This document shows, piece by piece, positions 8,267-17,643 of a stretch of 64,000 bases of DNA (positions within the stretch are counted from its first letter, which is position 1; each line of letters starts with the position of its first letter). The stretch covers positions 248,001 to 312,000 of the forward strand of contig NZ_NESI01000003.1 of NCBI RefSeq assembly GCF_002778325.1, given 5' to 3'. The DNA comes from Limnohabitans sp. B9-3 (GTDB lineage Bacteria; Pseudomonadota; Gammaproteobacteria; Burkholderiales; Burkholderiaceae_C). The translations under genes were made by a program, and so were the position numbers. The notes beneath the pieces are model-generated. The model made no database searches, was not told the origin of the DNA, and was given only the letters and a program-made list of their open reading frames with translations.

Positions 8267-10651
8267 ATGCACTCTTTTGATGGGTTTGACACCCAATCGG
8301 CTTCGGCCCCCTCCCACGCTGGCGCGTTTTCTTCCCCCTTGCTAGAGGGTCTCAACCCTGAGCAGATGACGGCGGTCACTTTGCCTTCCGCCCACGCGCT
8401 CATCTTGGCGGGCGCGGGTTCTGGCAAAACGCGGGTGTTGACCACCCGCATTGCGTGGCTCATGCAAACCGGGCAAATTTCGCCCGGCGGCATGTTGGCG
8501 GTGACCTTCACTAACAAGGCGGCCAAAGAAATGCTCACGCGTCTCTCCAGCATGTTGCCCGTCAATGTGCGCGGCATGTGGGTGGGCACCTTCCACGGCC
8601 TGTGCAATCGCTTTTTACGCGCCCATTGGAAAATGGCGAACTTGCCTCAGACCTTTCAAATCTTGGACACCCAAGACCAACTCAGTGCCATTAAGCGCTT
8701 GAGCAAACAGTTTCAGGTGGACGAAGAGCGCTTTCCGCCCAAGCAAACCATGCGTTTCATTGCCGGCTGCAAAGAAGACGGCCTGCGCCCCAAAGACGTC
8801 GACGTGCGCGACCCCGACACCCGCCGAAAAGTAGAGCTGTACGAGCTGTATGAAATCCAATGCCAGCGCGAAGGCGTGGTGGACTTTGGCGAACTCATGC
8901 TGCGCTCTTACGAACTGCTGCGCGACAACGAACCCGTGCGCGAGCACTACCGTCGCCGCTTTCAGCACATCTTGGTCGATGAGTTTCAAGACACCAACAA
9001 GCTGCAATACGCCTGGCTCAAACAGCTCGCAGGCCCCGTGGGCCAAGGCGGAGGCTCTATTTTGGCGGTGGGTGATGACGACCAAAGCATTTACGCTTTC
9101 CGCGGCGCACGCGTGGGCAACATGGCCGACTTTGTGCGCGAGTACGACGTGCAACACCAAATCAAGCTGGAGCAAAACTACCGCAGTTACAGCAATATTC
9201 TGGACAGTGCCAACGCATTGATCAGCCACAACAAAACCCGCTTGGGCAAAAACCTGCACACCACCCAAGGCGCGGGCGAACCCGTGCGGATTTACGAATC
9301 GCCCACCGACTTGGCCGAAGCCCAGTGGATGGTGGAGGAGATGAAGCAACTGCTGCGTGATGGCCAAAACGGCGATGGTCAACAAGGCATTCAACACCGC
9401 ACCGAAATCGCGGTGCTCTACCGCAGTAACGCCCAAAGTCGGGTGATTGAAACGGCCTTGTTCAACGCCGCCATGCCGTACCGCGTGTATGGCGGTTTGC
9501 GCTTCTTCGAGCGTGCCGAGATCAAACACGCGCTGGCTTATTTGCGCTTGCTAGAGAACCCGCGCGACGACACCAGCTTTTTGCGCGTGGTCAACTTCCC
9601 GCCGCGTGGCATTGGCGCACGCAGCATTGAGCAACTGCAAGACGCTGCCCGTGCCATGGGCTGCCCGATTCACGATGCCGTCACGGCCGTGGCAGGCAAA
9701 GCGGGTGCCAACTTGAGCGCGTTTGTGGCCAAGCTGGATGTGTTGCGCGAGCAAACGCAGGGCAAAAACTTGCGCCAGATCATTGAGTTGTTGCTGGACC
9801 ATTCGGGGCTGATTGAGTACTACCAGTCTGAGCGCGAAGGCCAAGACCGCATAGAGAACTTGCAAGAATTGGTCAACGCGGCAGAGAGCTTCGTCACGCA
9901 AGAAGGCTTTGGCCGCGAGGCGGTGGCGTTGCCTGTGGACGGCCAAATGATCAATGCCGACACAGGCGAAACCTTGTCACCCTTGGCCGCCTTTTTGACG
10001 CACGCCGCCTTGGAGTCGGGCGACAACCAAGCCCAAGCGGGGCAAGACGCTATTCAGCTGATGACGGTGCATGCCTCCAAAGGTTTGGAGTTCGATTGCG
10101 TGTTCATCACCGGCATGGAAGAGGGCTTGTTTCCCCATGAAAATTCCATGAACGATTACGAGGGCTTGGAAGAAGAGCGTCGTTTGATGTACGTGGCCAT
10201 CACCCGTGCGCGCCGTCGTTTGTATCTGAGCCACTCGCAAACGCGCATGCTGCACGGACAGACGCGTTACAACATCAAGAGCCGTTTCTTTGACGAGTTG
10301 CCTGAGCACGCGCTCAAGTGGATCACGCCGGCTCGTTCAGCCTTTGCCGATGCCCAGCCCTCGCGCCGCGATGCGTGGCAAAACCAATCAGGCTGGTCGA
10401 ACAACCCCTGGGGCGGCGGTGCGGCCACGGCGGCAGCGCCGCCCCCCGTGACGCAACGTGCTGCACCAGTCAGCAGCGGCCCCAACGCGTGGGTGCGCAG
10501 CGGTGTGCAGGTGTTTCATGCCAAATTTGGGGAGGGGGCTGTGCTCAGCATCGAAGGCGTGGGTGACGACGCCCGTGCGCAAGTGAAGTTTGGGCGACAC
10601 GGCGTCAAGTGGTTGGCGCTGAGTGTGGCCAAGTTGACGCAGGTTGGATGA
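8267..10651 (+). CDS. uvrD: ATP-dependent DNA helicase UvrD/PcrA-type
   Basis: 794 residues, superfamily 1A. Q motif and Walker A are at about 30-55 (LNPEQMTAV, AGAGSGKTRVLTTR). VTFTNKAAKEM (Ia), VDEFQDTNKLQY (II), VGDDDQSIYAFRGA (III), LEQNYRSY (IV), LMTVHASKGLEFD (V) and YVAITRARRRLYLS (VI) follow in order. The C-terminal tail has the short beta-rich module (VFHAKFGEGAVLSIEG) that in PcrA/UvrD binds RNA polymerase. It unwinds 3' to 5' in nucleotide-excision and mismatch repair. The start ATG at 8267 leaves 139 bases to the divergent guaC. A good terminator follows seven bases after the stop. Confidence 0.95.
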   Translation: MHSFDGFDTQSASAPSHAGAFSSPLLEGLNPEQMTAVTLPSAHALILAGAGSGKTRVLTTRIAWLMQTGQISPGGMLAVTFTNKAAKEMLTRLSSMLPVNVRGMWVGTFHGLCNRFLRAHWKMANLPQTFQILDTQDQLSAIKRLSKQFQVDEERFPPKQTMRFIAGCKEDGLRPKDVDVRDPDTRRKVELYELYEIQCQREGVVDFGELMLRSYELLRDNEPVREHYRRRFQHILVDEFQDTNKLQYAWLKQLAGPVGQGGGSILAVGDDDQSIYAFRGARVGNMADFVREYDVQHQIKLEQNYRSYSNILDSANALISHNKTRLGKNLHTTQGAGEPVRIYESPTDLAEAQWMVEEMKQLLRDGQNGDGQQGIQHRTEIAVLYRSNAQSRVIETALFNAAMPYRVYGGLRFFERAEIKHALAYLRLLENPRDDTSFLRVVNFPPRGIGARSIEQLQDAARAMGCPIHDAVTAVAGKAGANLSAFVAKLDVLREQTQGKNLRQIIELLLDHSGLIEYYQSEREGQDRIENLQELVNAAESFVTQEGFGREAVALPVDGQMINADTGETLSPLAAFLTHAALESGDNQAQAGQDAIQLMTVHASKGLEFDCVFITGMEEGLFPHENSMNDYEGLEEERRLMYVAITRARRRLYLSHSQTRMLHGQTRYNIKSRFFDELPEHALKWITPARSAFADAQPSRRDAWQNQSGWSNNPWGGGAATAAAPPPVTQRAAPVSSGPNAWVRSGVQVFHAKFGEGAVLSIEGVGDDARAQVKFGRHGVKWLALSVAKLTQVG

Positions 10652-10657
10652 GGTGCT

Positions 10658-10684
10658 GCACGGTCAGAACAGGCCGTGCTTTTT
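10658..10684 (+). terminator. Terminator after uvrD
   Basis: GCACGG (10658-10663) and CCGTGC (10674-10679) form a GC-rich stem followed by five T. It lies just after the uvrD stop and before the convergent membrane-protein gene. Confidence 0.7.
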
Positions 10685-10697
10685 GACGCGGCGCACC

Positions 10698-11474
10698 TCA
10701 GGCGTAAAGCGTGTCGGACGTGAAGCAGTCTTTGAAACTGAAGTAGGTCGAACAAAAAAACATGGCCGCCAACATCAGCATGGCGGGCAGCAAGGTCAAA
10801 GCGGCAAAGTCACCGTCTCCGATCAAGCCTGACAACAGCGTGATGATCAAGGCGGTAGCCAAGAAAATCACCGACCACACCAACCCAAACACCAAGAACG
10901 CACGCCAGTTGCTGAGGCATGCCACGGCGCTGAAAAACAAGCTCTTGGTGGCTGGTACCCCATGCCAATGCACGAGTGCTGGGGCGTGCCAAAACACGGC
11001 AGACATGGGCATGTACAACAGCAGCGCCAGCCACATGGCGTTTTGAAATTCGGGCTTCATGACGGTGTCGGCATCGAGTGTGCCGCCCATCAAATACAGC
11101 TTGGCAAAGTCGCCGCCATCCATCAAGGCCGATACGCCCATCACCCCGATGAAACAGCAGGCGTAGAGCGCGCCCAACACCAGCATGTCGCGCAAGCGCT
11201 CTTTGCCCGCACGAAAGCCCACCGCCAAGATCGCGGGCATGGGGAACTTGCCCAAATCCACCTCGCGGGTCGCGGCCATCAGACCGAGTGTGGCCGCAGG
11301 TAACAAGGCCAGCGCTACAAAACTGCCTACCAAGGGCACCAACGAGGAGACCGACATGATGGCCATGAAGATAAAGAACAAGCCGCTCAAAGCAATGGGC
11401 TGTTTCCAAAATATGCGAATGCCTTGGCGGACCCAAAGCTTGCCTGTGCTGGCCGGTACGACGTTGAGTTTCAT
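10698..11474 (-). CDS. BPSS1780 family membrane protein
   Basis: 258 residues with about six hydrophobic segments (for example ALSGLFFIFMAIMSVSSLVP, LGALYACCFIGVMGVSALM, AFLVFGLVWSVIFLATALII). The N-terminal MKLNVVPASTGKLWVRQGIR is typical of the BPSS1780 family of integral membrane proteins conserved in Burkholderiales. No catalytic motif is visible and the function is unknown. It is on the same strand as thrB, three bases after its stop, so the two are probably co-transcribed; nothing ties it functionally to threonine synthesis. Confidence 0.8.
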   Translation of the reverse strand: MKLNVVPASTGKLWVRQGIRIFWKQPIALSGLFFIFMAIMSVSSLVPLVGSFVALALLPAATLGLMAATREVDLGKFPMPAILAVGFRAGKERLRDMLVLGALYACCFIGVMGVSALMDGGDFAKLYLMGGTLDADTVMKPEFQNAMWLALLLYMPMSAVFWHAPALVHWHGVPATKSLFFSAVACLSNWRAFLVFGLVWSVIFLATALIITLLSGLIGDGDFAALTLLPAMLMLAAMFFCSTYFSFKDCFTSDTLYA

Positions 11475-11477
11475 GGT

Positions 11478-12455
11478 TCAGAGTGTGACAGGTTGCGCGA
11501 CGCGCTGACGCAGAACGCGCTCGAAGTGCGTGGGGTCGTGGGGCTTCAGCATGCTGGCTTCGCGGGGGAGGTGGAAGTCCCACAGCCGTGAGGTCCAAAA
11601 GCGCAGTGCACCGGCACGCAGCATGGGGTTGAGCAGCTGTCGTTCAGCGGCGCTGAAGGGGCGCACGGCTTGGTAGGCCGCCAGCAGCGCTTGCGCTTTG
11701 GAGGCGTCGTGTGTGCCGTCGGCGAGGATGTCTTCGGCGTGGTGGGTGCACCAGTCGTTCAGGCACACCGCCACGTCAAACAGCCAGGTGTCCACGCCGG
11801 CAAAATAAAAGTCAAAAAAGCCGCTCAGCTTGGGGGCCTCAGCGCTGCCATCAAACATCACGTTGTCGCGGAACAAATCGGCGTGAATTGGGCCGCGGGG
11901 CAGGGCGGTGTAGGCCGATGAGGCGGCGATGTGGTTTTGGTACGCCAGCTCGGTTTGGATCAGCGCGGCTTGCGAGGCGTCCAAGTAGGGCAGCACCACC
12001 GGCACGGTGTCGTTCCACCAAGCCAAGCCGCGCAAGTTGGGTTGCTGGCGCTTGTAGTCGGCACCTGCCAAATGCATGCGGGCCAGCATGTCGCCCACGG
12101 CGGCGCAATGGGCGGGGGTGGGGCTGAGTTCGCTCTGGCCTTTGAGGCGGTTCACCACGGCGGCGGGCTTGCCCTCGACGGTCAGCAAGATGTCGCCGTT
12201 TTTGTCAGACACGGGGTCGGGCACTGGAATGCCGCCTTGCGCCAAATGTTTCATTAGGTGCAGATAAAACGGCAGTTGTTCATGCGTGAGGCGCTCAAAC
12301 AGCGTCAGCACGTAGTGGCCTTCGCTGCTGGTGAGAAAGTAATTGGTGTTCTCAATGCCACCTTGGATGCCCTTGAGTTCGACCAACGACCCAAGACTGA
12401 GTTGGGACAGCAGTTCTTGCGCGGAGGACTCGGGAACTTCGGTAAAAACAGCCAT
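11478..12455 (-). CDS. thrB: Homoserine kinase (APH-fold type)
   Basis: 325 residues from the ATG at 12455 (MAVFTEVPESSAQELL). The aminoglycoside-phosphotransferase-like fold shows a Gly-rich loop region (IQGGIENTNYFL), the Brenner-type catalytic loop GPIHADLFRDNVMFDG with catalytic Asp, and FFDFYFAGVDTWLFDVAVCLNDW with the metal-binding Asp. This is the alternative ThrB family found in Pseudomonas and betaproteobacteria, unrelated to the GHMP kinase of E. coli. It phosphorylates L-homoserine with ATP in threonine synthesis. An upstream in-frame start at 12506 would add 17 residues outside the fold. It is divergent from polA with 125 bases between the starts. Confidence 0.93.
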   Translation of the reverse strand: MAVFTEVPESSAQELLSQLSLGSLVELKGIQGGIENTNYFLTSSEGHYVLTLFERLTHEQLPFYLHLMKHLAQGGIPVPDPVSDKNGDILLTVEGKPAAVVNRLKGQSELSPTPAHCAAVGDMLARMHLAGADYKRQQPNLRGLAWWNDTVPVVLPYLDASQAALIQTELAYQNHIAASSAYTALPRGPIHADLFRDNVMFDGSAEAPKLSGFFDFYFAGVDTWLFDVAVCLNDWCTHHAEDILADGTHDASKAQALLAAYQAVRPFSAAERQLLNPMLRAGALRFWTSRLWDFHLPREASMLKPHDPTHFERVLRQRVAQPVTL

Positions 12456-12580
12456 GACAACCAAGGGATTAAAAAGTTCGCACATTGTAGTTTGCACGTT
12501 TGTCACCCTTTGCGGGGCGTGCTCAGCGGCGCGCGTCCAAAACGACCGTTTCTTTTTTTGTCACGGCACAATTGGCTGCT

Positions 12581-15391
12581 ATGAGTGAATCCAAAACATT
12601 GTTGCTGGTCGACGGCTCCAGCTACCTTTACCGCGCCTTCCATGCCATGCCCGACCTGCGCGCTGTGCCAGGCGACCCAACGAGTGCCGCCACAGGGGCC
12701 ATCCGCGGCATGATCAACATGATGCAGGCCCTGCGCAAAGAGGTGCCCACCCAGTTGGCCGCTTGTGTGTTTGACGCCAAAGGTCCCACCTTCCGCGACG
12801 CGATGTACCCCGCCTACAAAGCCAACCGCTCGCCCATGCCTGACGACTTGCGCTCGCAAATCGAACCCATTCACGCCATGGTGCGCATGTTGGGTTGGAC
12901 CGTGCTCGATGTGCCGGGCGTGGAGGCCGACGACGTGATTGCCACCTTGGCCGTAGCCGCTGCCGAGCAAGGCGTGACGGTGGTGGTGTCGAGTGGTGAC
13001 AAAGACTTGAGCCAATTGGTGAATGAACACATCACCATCATCGACACCATGAACGGCAAGAAGCGCGACGTGGCTGGCGTGACCGCTGAGTTTGGCGTGC
13101 CCCCGTCGCTGATGATTGACTACCAAACCTTGGTGGGCGACACGGTCGATAACGTGCCCGGCGTGGCCAAGGTCGGCCCCAAGACCGCCGCCAAGTGGCT
13201 GATGGAATACGGCTCGCTCGACAACTTGCTGCAAAACGCCAGCGCCATCAAAGGCGTGGCGGGCGAGAACTTGCGTCAAGCCGTTGAGTGGCTGCCCACA
13301 GGCCGTCAATTGGTGACCATGAAAACCGATTGCGATTTGTCCGCCTACGTGCCCAACTTGCCCGCACTCGATGCGCTGCACTTGGCCGAGCCCGATAAAC
13401 CTGCACTCAAAACCTTTTACGAAACCTATGGCTTCAAAGGTTTGGCCCGCGCCATAGGTGAAGCTGGCGATGCGGCAAGCGCAGCAGGCGGTGAATCAAG
13501 CGGCGGCGGAGCAGCGGCGGCCAAGCCCAAGTTCGAGCCCAACCTGAGTTTGTTCGATGAACCCGAACCCACCGTCTCGTCAGTCAGCGAGAAAGCTTAT
13601 GACTGCGTGCTGACGTGGGAAGCCTTTGATGCGTGGCTGGCCAAATTGCAAGCCGCCGAACTGGTGGCTTTTGACACCGAGACCACCTCACTCGACGCCA
13701 TGCGTGCCGAGATTGTGGGCTTGAGTTTTTCGGTCAAGCCGGGCGAAGCCTGCTACATCCCGCTCACCCACAGCTACGGCGATGCGCCCACCCAATTGCC
13801 TATCGACGAAGTGCTGGCCAAACTCAAACCTTGGTTTGACAACCCAGCCATTCAGAAGTTGGGCCAACACATCAAATACGACCGCCATGTCATGGCCAAC
13901 CACGGGATTGAGGTCAAGGGCTACGCGCACGACACCATGCTGCAAAGCTATGTGCTGGAAGTGCACAAGCCACACGGCCTGGCCAGTTTGGCCGAGCGCC
14001 ATGTGGGCCGAAAAGGCTTGAGTTACGAAGACCTGTGCGGCAAAGGCGCACACCAAATTCCGTTCTCGCAAGTGGACGTGGCGCGTGCCACCGAATACTC
14101 GTGCGAAGACTCAGACATGACGCTAGACGTGCACCACGTGCTTTGGCCGCGTTTGCAAGCCGACGACAAACTGCGCTTCATCTACGACCTTGAAATTCAA
14201 AGCAGCGAAGCACTGTATCGCATCGAGCGCAACGGCGTGTTGATTGACGCGCCCACACTGGCCGCACAAAGCCACGCGCTGGGCCAGCGCATCGTGCAGC
14301 TAGAAACTGAAGCGTATGAAATTGCAGGCCAGCCTTTTAACTTGGCCAGCCCTAAGCAATTGGGCGAAATCTTCTTTGACAAACTGGGCTTGCCCGTCAT
14401 CAAAAAAACTGCCACTGGCGCTCGCAGCACCGACGAAGAAGTGCTGGAGAAATTGGCCGAAGATTACCCGCTGCCTGCCAAAATTTTGGAGCACCGAAGT
14501 CTTAGCAAACTCAAAGGCACTTACACCGACAAACTCGCACAAATGGCTGTGCCACGCACAGGCCGCGTACACACGCACTACGCGCAGGCCGTGGCCGTGA
14601 CCGGCCGCTTGTCGAGCAACGAACCCAACTTGCAGAACATCCCTATTCGCACGGCAGAGGGCCGCAAAGTGCGCGAAGCATTCGTGGCCCCTGCGGGTTG
14701 CGTGATTGCCAGCGCCGACTACAGCCAGATCGAGCTGCGCATCATGGCTCATATCAGTGGTGATGAGGCTTTGGTCAAAGCTTTTCACGATGGCTTAGAC
14801 GTGCACCGCGCCACGGCCGCTGAAGTGTTTGGCGTGGGTGTGGATGCAGTCAGCACTGAGCAGCGTCGTTATGCCAAGGTCATTAACTTTGGCCTCATCT
14901 ACGGTATGAGCGCGTTTGGTTTGGCCAAAGCGCTGGGCATCGACAACAGCGCGGCCAAGAACTACATCACCCGTTACTTTGAACGCTTCGCGGGCGTGAA
15001 GCGCTACATGGACGACACACGCGAACAAGCCAAAGCACAAGGCTATGTAGAGACGGTGTTTGGCCGTCGCTTGTACTTGCCCGAAATCAACAGCCCCAAC
15101 GGCCCACGCCGCGCAGGCGCAGAGCGCGCCGCCATCAACGCGCCCATGCAAGGCACAGCCGCCGACCTCATCAAGATGAGCATGGTGGCCGTGCAAAAAG
15201 CCCTAGACGCCCAGCCACGCGGCATCAAAGTGATCATGCAAGTGCACGACGAACTGGTGTTTGAAGTGCCCGAATCAGAAGTGGCATGGGTTCGAACCGA
15301 AGTGCCACGCCTAATGGCTGACGTGGCGCAGCTGAAAGTGCCGTTGTTGGCTGAGGTGGGGGTTGGGCCGAACTGGGACAAGGCGCATTAA
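12581..15391 (+). CDS. polA: DNA polymerase I
   Basis: About 936 residues from the ATG at 12581 (MSESKTLLLVDGSSYLYRAF). The 5'-3' exonuclease domain covers about 1-290 (VPGVEADDVIATLA, SSGDKDLSQLV, DNVPGVAKVGPKTAAKWL). A Ser/Ala/Gly-rich linker lies near 300-320. The 3'-5' exonuclease has its DxE acidic pair in FDTETTSLD at about 365-367, so proofreading is probably intact. Family A polymerase motifs are DYSQIELRIMAH (motif A, Asp about 713), RRYAKVINFGLIYGMS (motif B) and VHDELVFEV (motif C, Asp about 890). It acts in Okazaki fragment processing and repair synthesis. A longer in-frame start at 12500 is unlikely because the extra residues are non-homologous. Confidence 0.97.
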   Translation: MSESKTLLLVDGSSYLYRAFHAMPDLRAVPGDPTSAATGAIRGMINMMQALRKEVPTQLAACVFDAKGPTFRDAMYPAYKANRSPMPDDLRSQIEPIHAMVRMLGWTVLDVPGVEADDVIATLAVAAAEQGVTVVVSSGDKDLSQLVNEHITIIDTMNGKKRDVAGVTAEFGVPPSLMIDYQTLVGDTVDNVPGVAKVGPKTAAKWLMEYGSLDNLLQNASAIKGVAGENLRQAVEWLPTGRQLVTMKTDCDLSAYVPNLPALDALHLAEPDKPALKTFYETYGFKGLARAIGEAGDAASAAGGESSGGGAAAAKPKFEPNLSLFDEPEPTVSSVSEKAYDCVLTWEAFDAWLAKLQAAELVAFDTETTSLDAMRAEIVGLSFSVKPGEACYIPLTHSYGDAPTQLPIDEVLAKLKPWFDNPAIQKLGQHIKYDRHVMANHGIEVKGYAHDTMLQSYVLEVHKPHGLASLAERHVGRKGLSYEDLCGKGAHQIPFSQVDVARATEYSCEDSDMTLDVHHVLWPRLQADDKLRFIYDLEIQSSEALYRIERNGVLIDAPTLAAQSHALGQRIVQLETEAYEIAGQPFNLASPKQLGEIFFDKLGLPVIKKTATGARSTDEEVLEKLAEDYPLPAKILEHRSLSKLKGTYTDKLAQMAVPRTGRVHTHYAQAVAVTGRLSSNEPNLQNIPIRTAEGRKVREAFVAPAGCVIASADYSQIELRIMAHISGDEALVKAFHDGLDVHRATAAEVFGVGVDAVSTEQRRYAKVINFGLIYGMSAFGLAKALGIDNSAAKNYITRYFERFAGVKRYMDDTREQAKAQGYVETVFGRRLYLPEINSPNGPRRAGAERAAINAPMQGTAADLIKMSMVAVQKALDAQPRGIKVIMQVHDELVFEVPESEVAWVRTEVPRLMADVAQLKVPLLAEVGVGPNWDKAH

Positions 15392-15452
15392 GGTTCATCC
15401 ATAGTCGTTGCCAGTTGGCTTTCGCACAGCCTCTCAAGCAGGTGTTTGTCGA

Positions 15453-16367
15453 CTATTTTGAGTGCGATGCCATGTGTAATGCGAACGCCTGTACCTTGGC
15501 TGACGGGCGTCGCTGCGCTGGGCTCACCAAATGAATGGGCAGTGGCGGTGCGGGCCAGTCGGGCAACAGCACTTGCAACTCTCCGCGTGTTATTTCCTCC
15601 TCGAACAACCAAGTCGGCGAATAGCCGATCCCCATCCCCGAGAGCACTGAGGCACGGACAATTTCACTGCTGTTGGTTTGCAGATTGCCTTGCGCTCGGA
15701 TGGTGACTTGCGTGCCCTCTGTCGCAACTGCACCCGCGCCTGCTGTGAATGTCCAGGCGTTCTGCGTGGCCAGTTCCGAATAGACGATGCAGTTGTGCTC
15801 CAGCAGATTCTCCGGCACGCTTGGCATTGTCAGCCCGGTGGGCAGCGAACGAAGGTATTCATGGCTGGCCAACACCACACGCTGGGTGGTGCCGATGCGT
15901 TGCGCCACCAAGGAGCTGTCGGCCAGTTCCCCGATACGCACTGCGATATCGATGCCTTCTTCGACCAGATCGATGAACCCATCGTTGAGCTTCAGATCGA
16001 TTTTTACGTTCGGGTGGGCTGCCAAGAAAGTCTTCACCAGCGGCAACAGTTTGAGCCGTCCATAGCCCACCGATGCGGCCACGCGCAGCCAACCGCTGAG
16101 CTGCTGCTCACCTAAAAGAAGTTCCGACTCCGCCTCGGCGATTTCGGCAATCAAACGTCGCGCTTGTGCAAAGTAGCGTTCACCGGCTTCGCTCAGGGCC
16201 AAGGAACGGGTGGTGCGGCTCAATAACTTGGCACCCAGCTCGCGCTCAAGTGCCGCTACCTGTTTGCTCACACGGCTCTGCGTGGTTTGGAGTTCACGGG
16301 CTACGGCCGAAAAACTGCCGCTTTCTACCACACGCACAAAGCTCTGCATGGCTGCCAATCGATCCAT
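15453..16367 (-). CDS. LysR family transcriptional regulator
   Basis: 304 residues. The winged helix-turn-helix covers 1-60 (AMQSFVRVVESGSFSAVARE, LQTTQSRVSKQVAALERELG) and the periplasmic-binding-like effector domain about 90-300 (LRVAASVGYGRLKLLPLVKT, DLKLNDGFIDLVEEGIDIAV). It belongs to the AaeR/DmlR-like subgroup by overall look. It is divergent from an EamA transporter gene with 123 bases between the starts and probably controls it. A near-perfect 23-base palindrome lies immediately upstream of its own start, consistent with autoregulation. The inducer is unknown. Confidence 0.9.
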   Translation of the reverse strand: MDRLAAMQSFVRVVESGSFSAVARELQTTQSRVSKQVAALERELGAKLLSRTTRSLALSEAGERYFAQARRLIAEIAEAESELLLGEQQLSGWLRVAASVGYGRLKLLPLVKTFLAAHPNVKIDLKLNDGFIDLVEEGIDIAVRIGELADSSLVAQRIGTTQRVVLASHEYLRSLPTGLTMPSVPENLLEHNCIVYSELATQNAWTFTAGAGAVATEGTQVTIRAQGNLQTNSSEIVRASVLSGMGIGYSPTWLFEEEITRGELQVLLPDWPAPPLPIHLVSPAQRRPSAKVQAFALHMASHSK

Positions 16368-16372
16368 GATTG

Positions 16373-16395
16373 TTCCTATTTAGTCTAAATTGGAA
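16373..16395. promoter_or_regulatory. Candidate LysR operator palindrome
   Basis: TTCCTATTTAG-T-CTAAATTGGAA is a 23-base inverted repeat with one mismatched pair, centred on 16384. It lies five bases upstream of the lysR ATG and 95 bases upstream of the divergent transporter start. LysR-type proteins usually bind such interrupted dyads in the shared intergenic region. Confidence 0.6.
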
Positions 16396-16490
16396 TAAAT
16401 AATAGTAAAATTAAATGACTAGTGCAATGGTTTGGATTGAAACAAACTTCGCGGCATGAATGAGGACGCCACTTGCACAAGGAAGCCACG

Positions 16491-17438
16491 ATGAACACCA
16501 GCACTTTGACTCTGCCGCAGACAAGCCACAACGAGCGCAGCCAATTAGCCAAAGGTATTGCTGTTGGGCTGGTCGCTGCCAGCATCGGCGCGCTGTACAC
16601 CGTGTTTGCCCGCTGGGGCATGGCACGCGGACTGTCTTCACCCGACCTCACGGTATTGCGGTTCGGCGTGGCAGGCATCCTGATGCTGCCGGTGTTGGCG
16701 CTGGCCTGGCGGCGTGACAGTGCGCAGTTCACCACGCGTTGGCGCGTTTGGTTGCTGGTGGCACTGCTGGCCGGCACACCTTTTGGCCTCTTGATGTTTG
16801 GTGCGCTGCAGTTTGCGCCACCCAGCCATGCAGCTGTTTTTCCGTTCACAGCCATGAGCGTGATGGGCATGGTGCTCGGTGCGGTGGTGCTGGGTGACCG
16901 TATGACGCTGCGCCGAGTAGTGGGCATTGCCGTGGTGCTGACGGGTTTGGTGCTGGTGTCTGGGGTCGAGGCCGCCAGCTTGACGCTACGGGCATCCCTT
17001 GGCGATGCCATGTTCCTTGCGGCCGGCACGTTGTGGGCCGGATTTGGCATCGTGCTGCGCAAGCACCGGCTCGCCCCATTGCTGGCTACAGCGGTAATTT
17101 CGATCAGCGCATTGTTCACCTATGTGCCTGCTTACATTGGGTTCACTGGCGGTGAGGGCCTCTTCTTGGCAGCGCCATTTGTTTTTTGGGTCGAGGTGTT
17201 GGTGCAAGGGGTGATCGCAGGTGCGGGCACGCTGTACACCTACTCAAAAATGGTGTCACTTCTCGGCCCGTCGCGCGCAGCGGTTTTCCCGGCGTTGGCA
17301 CCCGGCTTGGCCGCGCTCATGGCTTGGCCAGTGCTGGGTCATGTGCCCGCACAACTAGAAGCTGTAGGTCTGCTCTTGGTGATGACAGGGCTGATCGTTG
17401 CTGTCACAACGTCCGCTGGTTCAGCCCAAAAAGCTTGA
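16491..17438 (+). CDS. EamA/DMT family transporter
   Basis: About 315 residues with ten hydrophobic segments in two EamA repeats, for example GIAVGLVAASIGALYTVFA, VWLLVALLAGTPFGLLMFGA and GAVVLGDRMTLRRVVGIAVV in the first and VLVQGVIAGAGTLYTYSKMV and AVGLLLVMTGLIVAVTTS in the second. These drug/metabolite transporters usually export amino acids or other metabolites; the substrate is unknown. AAGGA lies seven bases before the ATG at 16491, which decides this start over one 18 bases upstream. The divergent LysR gene is its likely regulator. Confidence 0.88.
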   Translation: MNTSTLTLPQTSHNERSQLAKGIAVGLVAASIGALYTVFARWGMARGLSSPDLTVLRFGVAGILMLPVLALAWRRDSAQFTTRWRVWLLVALLAGTPFGLLMFGALQFAPPSHAAVFPFTAMSVMGMVLGAVVLGDRMTLRRVVGIAVVLTGLVLVSGVEAASLTLRASLGDAMFLAAGTLWAGFGIVLRKHRLAPLLATAVISISALFTYVPAYIGFTGGEGLFLAAPFVFWVEVLVQGVIAGAGTLYTYSKMVSLLGPSRAAVFPALAPGLAALMAWPVLGHVPAQLEAVGLLLVMTGLIVAVTTSAGSAQKA

Positions 17439-17643
17439 AGGTGAACTGAAGGGCTGTGATTTGGGTTGAAAACTACCCATCTGCTGGCTCAACACATTCT
17501 TGGATGCCAATCGTCCTTCTGTCTCGCCTGAGACAAATCCAAGGGTAGCTACTATTTATTCATCGTGACAGTGAGGCATATGCTCAAGTTGGCTTTCTTG
17601 ATAAGTGTGTAAACGTAGACAACAACCATTTGGAGACAAGACC

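Noticed and set aside
8615-9529. Long reading frame antisense to uvrD (and similar long antisense frames over gyrA, dxs and polA)
   Set aside because: They are mirror frames of strongly conserved genes with GC-biased codons and no family motif or ribosome-binding site.
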